From Hybos culiciformis (lineage: Eukaryota; Arthropoda; Insecta; Diptera; Hybotidae): 64,000 nt of DNA. Location: contig OZ023273.1 of assembly GCA_964007475.1 (NCBI GenBank), positions 42,285,525 through 42,349,524 of the forward strand, written 5' to 3'. The number at the start of each line of letters is the position of its first letter. Position 1 is the stretch's first letter. The notes under the pieces are model-generated. The model worked only from the letters and a program-made list of their open reading frames with translations, was not told the DNA's origin and searched no databases. Shown here piece after piece: positions 13,560-25,330 of the stretch. Made by a program: the position numbers and the translations under genes.

Positions 13560-14456
13560 ATAATAATTTATTTGCACGATTTCTCTGAATGGATTTGAAA
13601 TTGGATTTGAATACGATTTTATTATGATTAAAAGTTATAGGATAAAGTACCAAATAAAAAACCAAAATACAATATCTTCTAAAATACAAAGAAAATTTAA
13701 TTTTAAATTAAGTATAAAACCTAAAAATGCAAATTAAAAGAAAAAAAATTTACAAAACCAATGTCAGTTTTACATTTAAAATTTATTAAACTTTTATGTC
13801 ATCAAAATAAAAAGAAAAATACAATAAATGTAATATATGTACATATGTATGTTCATAGTTGAAGTTTTTTTTTTATAGAATTGTGATTCGCATGGGTTAA
13901 TGGTTAAATAAATATCAAACTCTGTCGAAGAACTCTCATTTTAACCACCCTCTGTTAATAGTTGGAATGCTTGTTAAATTTGCTTTTATAATGAAGTATG
14001 TATTATAATATCATTGTACTATATATGTTTATATATTATACTTAAGACTTATATTATGTTCAATATTATTTTATCGTAAGAAACATAGAGAGCGAAAAAG
14101 AAAAATTATTTCATATGAAATGAATGTCAATCATTTGTGTAATGAGTTTTTAAATATCTTAAAGAATTTCGAAGGAATCGTTGGAAAAATATTATTCTTA
14201 ATCCATAACTTTTAGTAATTGTTATATTGAATTTTAAGGAAACTCTTTCAGAATTAAATAGACCAAACTTGACCTAAAAAAAAAGTAACAACCAATATTG
14301 TATGAAATATTATTTTCTGTTCTGTTCTGAATATTCAGTGATATCTACATAATATTGTATATTAAACTGTATATTGAAATTCTTTGATGGGCGGGAAAAC
14401 GAGTATAAAACACGATGACTATATTTGTTCTTTTAAAAATAGTACATATTTTTTAT

Positions 14457-14619
14457 TTTTCGCAAATATCCGGAAAACTTAATATGTAATAAGTAACTCC
14501 TACCCCTTGATAGTTTTTGAAATTCTTGGGCTTGTTGAATAGATAATTAAAAGTTGGATTTACGGTCATCGACCTCAAAAATGTAATAAAACGCACCGTT
14601 TGTGAGATATTTGCGAAAA
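14457..14619. repeat. Short inverted-repeat (MITE-like) element, about 163 bp
   Basis: A perfect 14-bp inverted repeat, TTTTCGCAAATATC (14457-14470) and GATATTTGCGAAAA (14606-14619), encloses sequence with higher G+C than the flanks, including CTCCTACCCCTTGATAG and ACGGTCATCGACC. No target duplication is clear and no protein is encoded. A 71-codon frame over it on the - strand is regarded as a by-product. Confidence 0.4.
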
Positions 14620-15255
14620 CATAAATATTCTTAACATGTCCTTTTTTTAATAGGACAAATATAATCAACGGGTGACTTGATACATAAACAACGCTTTACT
14701 TAGTTCCTTAAAAGTTTAAATCGAATTTGTTTAAGTATAATATCAAAGTTCTTCAAAATTAAGTATTTTTAATTCAAAGTATTTTCTATAATAAAAAGAA
14801 ATTGGATTTTGTAACAAATGCTTTGCTCAAACTAAGGGTTGTCAGTAAGGAACATCAATGCTAAAATTTATTTTTGTGTTATGAACAGATGAATGTTTTT
14901 ATTTCTTTGCATTAAAAAAAACACAGAAAATGGTATGATATAATCATGTAAAGTTCGTGACAAGTGGAATATGTTAAAAGCATTTTCATATACTGTATAT
15001 ACATAATGTATATATAGTAAGTAGTTTTTATTTTATTTTTAACTATTATATCGTATGGTAGTCACTATTACCCCTTGTATATAAAATTATTAAATTCTTT
15101 AGGTAAATAGTGGCATTCACTATATAACAATATTTTTCTTTTGCATAATCATAGGTTAGGCAAGTCTGTTGTTACATTCATACGTATGTAATTTATGCTT
15201 TTGGTTTTTGAGAATCAAATCCATTAGATGTTCATATTGTAATTGTATCTATATT

Positions 15256-15279
15256 TAATTTATTTATTTATTTATTTAT
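15256..15279. repeat. (TTTA)n microsatellite
   Basis: About five to six uninterrupted TTTA units. Confidence 0.85.
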
Positions 15280-17070
15280 CTGTTTATAATTTTCCCTGGA
15301 AATCGTCTCTCCAAAAAAAATCTATAAAAAATAAATGTTATTAAGTATAAAATATTATGTAATATACCATTTACCAGATATTTCTCCTATACACAAATTC
15401 TAGCACAATGTATACCCTTATGTTGTTCCTAATTTCTGATAAGTTGACAAAACGAGCTGGTTTTTTTTATGTACTTTTAAGGAGTATAGAAATAGAAAAG
15501 AAAACAAATCATTTTTTCAACAATAATAATGATTTTGTTTAAAGTTTGCTTAGACTGCAAAGTGAAAAATCACAATATTAATAAAATGTAAAAAAATTGT
15601 ATTAAAAAAAAAAAATTTAAAAATTAATTAAACAAAATTGGTATTATAACTGAAAAAAAACGTACAAGTTCAATTTCGTACGTTTAAAGTTAGTTTATAT
15701 TATGAAAATATCTTAAGGAAATATTGAGAAAGAAATTGAGAAGAAATGTTCTTTAAATTTGACATGTACTAATTTGGCGGAACTGTAATCACGATTCACG
15801 GAGCATCCTGTTTAAAAAACTTAAACATATTCTGTCAAATACCTATCCGGTCCCTAACATAAAAGTCTTACCCCTTTTGCCATTAATTTTTTAATAAACA
15901 GAACGACTCATGCATGCAGTTTATGCCTGTATTCTTTAAATATTTCGGAAAGGCTCAATTAACATTGAATTCAAGAAGGAATCTTGGAAAAATATCTAAT
16001 AAACTCTCGACCCAAAAAATTTTTAACAATGTCAAGACTTTAGTGAGTAAGTTTTAGGATCTACAATGCAATCTAATATAACTCTATGGGAGAAATTGCA
16101 ACTTCTGAAAAATCTAAAAGACTATTTCTTTTTAAGTCTAATACAATTTTATATTTCAATATTATTTTCTTTTAAAAATCTAGTGATTCAATAAATAGAT
16201 CTAGTTACGGTATAAATAATCTATCATATTTTTTTTTTTAACTTTAAATCTCTCATAAGTAGTTTTTCTTTAGCACTTAGGAAGTCCATTTTGTCCATTA
16301 TTTTTATTTTTTTTTTTCTATTCCAAAAGAAAAAATAAAATCTTAAATCACTTGAGCCTAAATTATATTCGAGTATATTTTTTTTTATCCAAATATAAAA
16401 AAAGTATGTTAACTTCAAGTTAACAAAAAAAACCAAAAAAAAAAAAAAATAAGTATATGAAATTGAAATTTTATTTTAATGTAATATACTTTATGCCTAA
16501 TGTAAGTAATATTTCAATTCAAGTATCATCTATGACAGATGTTTGTCATTTTCCATATCATTGGAAACTATTTTTCTGCATCTAAATAGTTGTAGTTCAA
16601 GCAACTGGTGGGAACAATAATCAAAATATATTTTTGGTTTATATAATACTTAAGTATTACAGATCTTGTCTTTATATTTGCTAAGCGAAGAAGAAAGTTT
16701 ATATCTATCATAAAATATGGTGTAACCTAATTAACTTTTCTCCTTTTATAGAACAAATTAATCAACAAATTAATTCAATTATTTTATTTTCGAAAAACTG
16801 TCACATTAACTATTTTTTACCATGTCCTTTAAATTTTTAACTATGATAGAAAACTCACTGAAAATAATACATTAATACTATACTATACATTAATAATTAA
16901 CTAAATAAAATTAATTTTAATGTAACAGTAACTTGGGCCTTGAACATTGAAAGGTAATTCTTATTTTCAATCCGAATATTTTTCAAAATTTATACTTCAT
17001 ACTATCTATTTCTCTGAATTTGTTTTGAAACTGTTCTTAACTTATTCGAATCTAAGTTTGTATTATCCAT

Positions 17071-17091
17071 ATAATATATATATATATATAC
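17071..17091. repeat. (TA)n microsatellite
   Basis: About ten TA units. Confidence 0.85.
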
Positions 17092-17689
17092 ATTTTTTTT
17101 TCAAGAATGAAATCAACTTCAATTTCCTTTATAAGTTCTTCCTACAAAAAAAAAAAAAAATTGAAAAAGTAATGGTTTAAATCTCTAAAATGAGAAAAGA
17201 AAACATAATTTTTAACTAAAATAAATATTTTCTTTACATTTTAGCCTTATTTTTTTCAATTCCACTTTTTTTCTCCATTATACGGAATATATCAAGCAAT
17301 TCTATCAAGATTTTTCCAATTTTTCATTCTTAATGTTTGCCAAAGAAAAAAAAAAAACAAAATAAAGGAAGAAAAAAAAAATAATAATAAATAAAAGCAT
17401 AGAAAAATGTGAAGCATATATGTGTGAAATTTATCAACAAGAACTCTAAAATACTTTCGGATTTACTTCTAATATCCTTAGAATTTTTTTTTTTATTTCC
17501 ATTATACCTATAATAAAAAAAAAAAAGTGAAAAAGAATGAAAAAAGCATTAAGTCCCATTAAAATAAACGTGAAATTGTTAAAATACACCTAACTAAGAA
17601 AAAAAAAAAATAATAATAAAAACATAAAAAACAATATCTCTGGCCTTTATTATAATTTTTGTTTTTTTCTGCAAAAAATTAAAATGCCT

Positions 17690-17990
17690 TGATCTTAAGC
17701 TTCTTTCACTTGTATCGTCATTAACATAATTCTCGTTCAACGAAAGGCAATACACTACACTTTATGGCAACAGCGATTTTCATCTTTATTTTATTCATTC
17801 TATTTATTCACGTACTGTAATGGCAAAAAGATATATTGGCGGACATTTGGGTATTTGCATTTTCATTATTGCATCAATCTAGCTAATCCTTATCGTTAAT
17901 TCGCATCCGCTACAATGAAGAAAATGCAAAAGAAGCTGATAATAAATGCAACAAAATATCCGTATTTAGCCTACATTTATAGGTACTTTC
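17690..17990. promoter_or_regulatory. G+C-raised block with homeodomain/POU/GATA-like words, possible enhancer
   Basis: About 300 bp stand out from the desert by balanced composition and by the absence of long A/T runs. Words seen include GCTAATCC (TAATCC, Otd/Bicoid-type), CCTTATCG (GATA-type), GTTAATTCGC, GCATTTTCATTATTGCAT, and two ATGCAA words (ATGCAAAAG and AAATGCAAC, POU-like). Short frames exist on the + strand, for example an 18-codon one from ATG at 17764, but none is sustained and no splice sites frame them. This fits a conserved non-coding element better than an exon. The assignment is inferred from composition and motif words only. Confidence 0.25.
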
Positions 17991-20518
17991 AACATAACCA
18001 GAATATTAATTGAAAAATTAAGAACTTGTTGAATGTTCTAATATTCTAACTTGTACAGCCATAGGGATTGAATGTTAAAAATATTTTCTTGACAAAAAAA
18101 AAAGTAAAAGGAAAATGTGGAAATAATATTTTCACACATACTTTTTTCCTATCACTTTTTGAAGCACGTCTCTAATTCTGAAATTATTACTTTGTTATCG
18201 CGATCAAAAAAAAAAAGAAAGCATTAACTATTTTTTGTTTTTTTTTTTTTATTACAAAATCTACTTTGATTTTACTTTTTATAAAAGATATAAGTTATAA
18301 GTATTAAAAATCAGATTTATTTTTTTTTTTCGGAATTTTATTTTACTTTTGTGATGTGAGCTATAATAAATGATCAAATCACAATAGAAATTTAAGCGAA
18401 TTCTGAAAGCAATAAAAAATAAGTTAGATAAATATACTTAGTAGGTATATAAAATTATATAATTAAAATAAATTTTGCCAGATAATTTTTTTTTTCAATT
18501 TATTAGAAAATATTTTTATATTTCTTTGTATATATAAATTTGAAATGTGTGGAGTCCCAAAATTTCATTAAACAAAAAAATAACCACACAGAAAATGGAA
18601 AAAATTTTAAATTTGAGGATAATAGAATCTCGTTCTTTCCTATTATACAAATTCGTAATCTTGCATTTATTTTTTTTTATCTCTACTTCGTTACATAAGT
18701 AGATGTCAATGGAAGGAACATTAAAAATGTTAAAAATTATGACCAAGGGTTCAAAATGAGGAAAATGAGGACAGAAAGAGGATTTCGATGAAAATTTAAG
18801 TCTGCTGGAGTGTAGCTTGATGGATAGACATCGACTGTAGATATATTAAAAAAGTCATTTTTCCGAAACAGTGTCAGTGTTAAACCGAAATGTTGATTAC
18901 GAGTTCAACATCAATTTTCAGATTTAGTTTACATGAACACATAAAAAATATTTGGTTGCTGTTAGATCTAGTTTTAAAGCCTCAAATGGTTAAGGTCATG
19001 AAATAAAATAATTTTCATTCTCTAAGTTAATTTCGATAAATTTAAAACTAAAAATTTAAAACTCACATACAAAATTATTATAAAATTGATTTAAATACTT
19101 TTAAAAAAGTTTAAATTAACATAAGAAAAACTTTGTCCTGAGAACATCGTCCTTAATGATAATACGATGAAATAATAACTAAATTTGTATATAATTCTCT
19201 TAAAAATGATGTAATTCGAAACATTACACTAAAAACACATAAAACTAAATGGTAATAATTTATTTTTTTTTTTATTTAATTTATAAAAATTTTATTGAAA
19301 TGAATAAGAGATAAAAAAAAAATAGAAGTTCAATAACACTTTTATACAACCAAAAAATCTATGAAATAATTTTTCTTGTCTCCCAAAAAAAAAAAAAAGG
19401 GACATTCTTAAAATATTTTTTAACAAAAAAAATGTGTATTTTAAATAAGAAAAAAAAAATATTAAAATTCAACTTTTACAATGTCAAAAAAAAAAAAAAA
19501 CAGAAAACAAAAAAAGAAAAATTACAACTTTTAAGAATTTTTTCATAAACTTTTAGCTTTGTCAGAATTTTATAAAGTTAAGAAAAGAAAAGAAAATTAA
19601 ATTAAATATTCACAACATTCCTTCATCCCTTTCTCAGGAATTTAATATCAATTTTTGGAATTTTTTTTGTTTATAAGAAAAATAATGAAATGCATTAAAC
19701 ATATGAGCACGAAATAAGGATCAAAGTCAAGACGTGAATGAATTTTTATTTTCTGAGTGTTTGGTTTTTTTTTTTTGTGATGTTTATATAATATATGAAT
19801 AAAACATAAATTCTTATTCACATATAGAGAGAGAGATAAAAACCTCAACCTAAAAATAAGAAAAATTAAAATAAGGGTTTTCAATATGCTTGATTAAATG
19901 CATTTTTTTTTTCTTCCTGATTTTTTTATCCCCATATTCTGTATTAAAATATATCTACCTATATGTACAAATATCATTTTATCTTGAAAAATATACTTTT
20001 ACAGGATAATAATATGAACTATAAATATATTTTTATAAAATACAAGGAATCTTATATGAAATCGTGACGTGAACCATTCTTAAAAAATATTAAAAACCAT
20101 GAAAAGTGATAGTCTGTCGTAAATATTACAAAAAAAATTTTTAACTTCTAATGAAAATTTTATAAAGCTTTCGTCATTTTTCATTATTATATGAATAAAT
20201 TGTCAAAAGGTATTTGGATATTTCGTATATTTTTATTTTTTTTCATTTTACTTATGATAACGATTTTCTACAAGCAAAACTTATATCTGTGATTGCTATT
20301 AAACTATAAGCAAATCAGTTTTTATGAAATTTATTCCAATGAACTAAACAAATATTTTAATTTTAGTATCTTTGCGAGAAAAATTACTATTCTATCTAAT
20401 GCAAAAAAAAAGAACAGCATATATTAATATTATTTCCTTATTATGCATGTGACAACAATTTATTCTTAAATTTAAAGAATTTGTAATTTTATTTTTGTAA
20501 ATTTCATACAAATAGTCC
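17991..20518. other. AT-rich non-coding stretch
   Basis: No gene is supported. Poly-A/T tracts are dense (19380-19510). A short hairpin AATGTTGA...TCAACATC near 18890-18915 is too small to interpret. Confidence 0.65.
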
Positions 20519-20557
20519 TTAATTCGAACTATCATCGTCGTAATCAATATAAGGACT
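20519..20557 (-). CDS. Candidate last exon with an acidic C-terminus (partial)
   Basis: On the - strand a TATACAG acceptor (AG at 20559-20558) is followed in phase 0 by SPYIDYDDDSSN and a TAA stop at 20521-20519. The codons GAC, GAT, GAT, AGT and TCG are unusual for this AT-rich surrounding, and the acidic tail resembles real protein C-termini. A second frame is also open here, so the phase is not certain. Earlier exons would lie at higher coordinates. The product is not recognised. Confidence 0.25.
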   Translation of the reverse strand, partial: SPYIDYDDDSSN

Positions 20558-23500
20558 CTGTATATTTAAAATAAATTACAAAATATATTCATTTTAACAT
20601 ATATTCTATCTGTACTGTGCATACACCTTATAAAATTTTATTTGATTAGATTTGACCACATTATTTATTAGCTTTTAAAAGATATGTTTGTAGAATTAAT
20701 TTATTATAATGATAAATTTTTTTTTTCTACCCAAGAAATAACTATGAATGATACGAAAAAAGATATATAACTGTGTATATATGTAACCAAGAATAACATA
20801 ATGTATACGTATATACATTTTTTTTTTTTTTGAAAATTACACATAACATCACATATGTTTGAAATAAAGAAAGGAAGGAAAATTAAAGATAATTTAATGA
20901 ATTTGATTAAATTACGCTCTACATTATTCTCAACATATTTAATGATTTAAGGATATGTGAATGTGAATTAAAAAAAAATAAAGAATATATATAAAAATAA
21001 AGAACACAATATAATATATCAACTATATAATGTAGATATAGTGTTAAAATTAATTCTATTAAGATACTCAGTACTAATGATGTTTTTATGTTAAAATTTT
21101 TTATTTAATTAAATCTATTGAAATTTACTTTATGGTTTTCAGATTCAAAGGTATTAAAATGTTTAATTTTTCTCTTCACAATATTATTAAATACAATTTC
21201 ACTGGAATTTTTTTTTTTTTTTTTTTTTGTTAACGTAATAAGTTTTTCATATAATATCTCGAAAATTTGTACTTTATATAATTATTTATATAGTATATAC
21301 TCTGTCCGTAAAAAATAAATAAAAGTTGGACCGTGTGATAAAAATTTATCATGTGGCATTAATAAAAAGCATTAGAATATAAGGCGTTAAGAAAAAGTAA
21401 ATTTTAATTCAAAACCTTAAGAAATTAAATTAACTTAATTATTAAGAAAATAAAATTCTCTGCATCTATCATGTTTTGTTTCACACGTAGGTATATTCAA
21501 AAATTGATATCTATAAATATTTCAGATAATTTTAGTGGTTAGTTAAATCTATGAAAAATTGAATTTAATTTATATCACACTTTATAATGTCTAGCTATGT
21601 ATGTACTTTACATTTAATAAAAAAAAATAAATTCTCTATTTTTTATTCTGTCCTAAGATATTTTAATTATCTTGAGCTCTTAAGATCCTTAACTATCAAT
21701 TTATTTACAACAAATATATATGTATAATTTTTTTTTTTTGCGATGATTATAATTATACTGAAAACCAAGCTATATGCAGAGATTAAATTAAATTCTTCCT
21801 TCATTCCTTTCGAGAGAGAGAAAAAAAGAAACGTAATAGTAAATAAAGACAAATTATTTTCTATTTTATTATAAGAAAATAATAATGAAAAAAAATAAGA
21901 AGAAAAACTAGAAGAAAGCATCATTAGCACATTCAGTTAAAGACGAAAAATTCTATTTGACACCGCCAATGCCGAACCACATTGACTATACGATAACCAT
22001 AGTATGTCTTCTAAGAATATAATTTTTTTTTTCCCTTGAAGGAAATTATGTTGAAATTATTTATTTTATTTTTTATTTTTTTTATTTATTTTTTTTTCGT
22101 CTCCGTCTTAATTTGAACCATCATCATTCATCAACGAAACTTATGAAATATTTATAGAGAGCAATATATAGCAAAGTTATGTATTTATGTATGTCGAATG
22201 GTTTTACTGAAGGCATTATGATTACCGCAAAAAAAAGTTGGAAAAAAAATAAAATAAAATTTAATATATAAATCAACTCTGCGAAACCATAATCCGATAA
22301 GCAAATGAAAAAGAGATATATATATTTTTTTTTACTAAACAGATATCAATTGAATTAATGTACATTCACTATAAAGTATTTATTTAATTTTTTTTCAATT
22401 TGCTATGGCATTGCGTATGTTAAGAGATATTTCGCAAAAGCTAGAGTTATGTCATTTTAATACAACAGTACAGATTGCGACAATTTTTTGGTTCTAAAGT
22501 TAAGAAGAACTAATAGCAGAACAGAAAAACAACTTTAGCCGATTCGGTCAGGTCTCACAAATATTTACTCAAACATTAAAAAATTTTAATTGAACGGAAA
22601 CACAGCCAACAAAATTATTATTTATTTTTGTTATTTGTTTTTATAATATGAATATTTCAGCCAACTTAAAATACCAGTTTATTTTTACAACGAATGGAAT
22701 TCTGAATCTATAATTTCAACAACATTTACATTTACAAAGCTAATTACATTTACTATTTACAATAATATGCAAATACTGCTTGTATATTTAATTATAAAAT
22801 AAAATCAAATGATTAGAAACAATTTTCTTTCTTAAAAATATTATTCAAAATATTATCAATTTATGAAAATAAAAAATAAAATGTATACATTACCTCAAAT
22901 TTATATTGAAAAAGTTAAATTTAAAAAAAATATTATAATGCTGTTAATGGAAAATTATTGTTTTTTCTTTTCTTTTTTTTAATCGAATTTCATCTTGTAA
23001 ATCTTTACTCGATAAATTGAAAACTTTTAAACTTATAAATCCTTGAATCTTTCTATCTTATGTCTTTGGTATCAGATTAATATTTTAATAAATAAATTTT
23101 CAAAGAAGGTGAAAGTAATTGCTCTTATCTCACTTCATAATTTTTATAATCCTTCATATTCCTTCGATAAGATAGTATATAAATTCTTTGGAAAATTTTA
23201 AATAGTTTTTTTTTTTATTCCAAAAAGTTTCTTTTATCTTTAAGCTCTTTTAAAAATATAAAAAAAAAAAATATATTAAACTATTTATTAAAAATAAAGT
23301 TCGACATTTTTCTACATAATATTTTTAATTTTTTGGTAAATTCATTTCATAAAATTTCCAATGTTGAATTCTTGAATTTGAAAGTTTTAGTACTTACATA
23401 ATCCTACTAAGTCATATATATCGTATCATCATTTATATTCGCTATAGTTATTTTGTCTTCTTAACATTGCTTATCAAATTTTTATAAAATAACTTTAATA

Positions 23501-24671
23501 TTCATTTATCCAGGTACTTATTACAGGGTGTAAAATAAATGAGATGAATCAGTATAGTAGAATTAATAATAATATTTGTAAGTTGTATAGCAGTATTAAT
23601 AAAATTCAATTTTAAAAGTAATTTAAATTTGATAACAATTTTAATCCTTACTTATTGTAGACACATTACACGTACTGAGCCTTAAGTTCTGCACTTTTAG
23701 TCAGTAATATTTATACCAGTTCGTCTATTTTATTTAATAATGCTCTTTTGTAGTATGTTTATGATCTAGTAATCAGGACAAAGAAAGTTTTTTCTTTTAT
23801 GTTAACTACCGAATGTAGTTGTCCTCATTGAAGTTGAATAATCGAATTCCAGCCTTTCTCTTCGGGGTCAGATAGGACAAGTTTTTATAGAAATTTAAAA
23901 AAATGTTAAGAGCATAATTTACAATTTAAAAAAGGTAGAATTTTCAATTTCCTTACAACAGATGGAACAAAATTACTAATACTGCCTAGGAAATTTAGAA
24001 TTCTAATTCATATTACACAGGGAAAATAAATAAAGGCAAAGATTTAATATTCTCGACTTTAATGCCTCTAAAAAAATTTTATATTAATTTAAGAAGGCAT
24101 TCATTTCAAGAAATCTCAATTTATGCATTTTAAAGATTTTTCATTATTTTCCTCTTGAGATCAAAGAAAATAATTTTGCCGCATAAAATGTTTGTATGTT
24201 CATTAAAATATGTATATAATATGATGTTGAGGTTATGTTCATTACTGTAATTTTGTTCATTCTATTCTCACATTTCTTAGCACACTTATTTTATTTTACT
24301 ATTTTAACATATTATAATGAACACAGTAATGAAGAAGAAAATACTCACATTGGATCTAAATAGCATTCGAAGATAGTATTCGAAGAAATAGTATTTGAAG
24401 AAACTATCAATTTTATTTACTAATTATTCTTTCTTTTGTTTCATTTCAGGTATGTAACTCATAAAATTATATCTACTTAATTTTCTGCAAATTAAAAGTG
24501 GTAAGCTGTAATGAAATATATTATTTATATAACATTTGTATTACATTTTTTCCGACATAGAGAATTTAGAAGCCGTTTCTATTCCAAATTTACTATTTGG
24601 CCTTCAATTCATGCACGAATAAAATATATTAAAAATATGTTTTTTTTTCATTGTGAGAAAGATCGAATAAT
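20558..24671. other. AT-rich non-coding stretch
   Basis: No gene is supported. It includes a T22 run near 21208-21229 and a purine-rich patch at 21800-21915. An ACAGGGTGT word at 23525 resembles one end of the 52581-52913 element but has no partner nearby. Confidence 0.65.
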
Positions 24672-25330
24672 TTGGTGTGGGCTCTTCAGCCGGACAATTC
24701 TTGGTAATGATGTCGCAATTATTGAGCATTTAGTGCTTAATTTGTGACTATTAGTACCACAAAAACTCGAATTTGTACTCGCTTAGTTTTTGATCGAATT
24801 TCGAACAAGGGTCAACGAGTATCTCTGGCCGGATTCGAATTTCCAAAAAAAATTATGCTATCATTTAGTCCTTAATTTGTGTCTATTTGTTCTACAAAAA
24901 CTAGAATTTGTGCTCTTCAAAATTATGTAAAAACAATTTTTTTAGATTAGGCCAAAATTCCAAATTTGAACCGATTTTTTTTTTCGTCGAATTTTGAAAA
25001 AGCCAAAATGCCACCATTTAGTGCTTGCGTTTATTGTACTTTGTGATGATTAGTTTTATCAAAAAAAAATATTTATGCCGCGCCGAAAAAAATGTAAGCT
25101 CGAAAACATTTCAACTTGAGCCATCAGGATAGGGTGCGGGCGACGAAATTCGAATCTGGCCAGAGAGACCCCTTGACCGATGTTCGAAATTCGAAAATCA
25201 AAATTTCTCAAAAACCAAGCGAGATCAAATTCTAGTTTTTGTGGCTCTAATAGTCACAAATTAAGCACTAAATGCTCAATAATTGTGACATCAATTACCA
25301 AGAATTGTCCGGCTGAAGAGCCTCCACCAA
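24672..25330. mobile_element. Foldback transposable element, 659 bp, with ATAAT target duplications
   Basis: The ends are TTGGTG (24672-24677) and CACCAA (25325-25330), flanked on both sides by ATAAT (24667-24671 and 25331-25335), which looks like a 5-bp target-site duplication. The two arms, each about 115-175 bp, match at over nine in ten positions near the ends (shared GGCTCTTCAGCCGGACAATT). The left arm is also repeated directly inside: the TTTAGTGCTTAATTTGTG region near 24728 recurs, diverged, near 24865 and 25016. No transposase frame is present. High arm identity and intact flanks suggest recent insertion, or gene conversion between the arms. A frame at 24511-24747 only reads across the left border. 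Confidence 0.85.

Larger units (their letters stand above)
13560..17689. other. AT-rich non-coding stretch
   Basis: No gene is seen apart from the small inverted-repeat element and microsatellites listed separately. Frames at 14453-14668 and 16224-16436 (- strand) and 16947-17180 (+ strand) are low-complexity or lie in repeats. Confidence 0.65.

Noticed and set aside
23821..23880. - strand frame LVLSDPEEKGWNSIIQLQ
   Set aside because: A stop lies two codons upstream and no acceptor intervenes.
24511..24747. 78-codon frame
   Set aside because: It crosses the left border of the foldback element.
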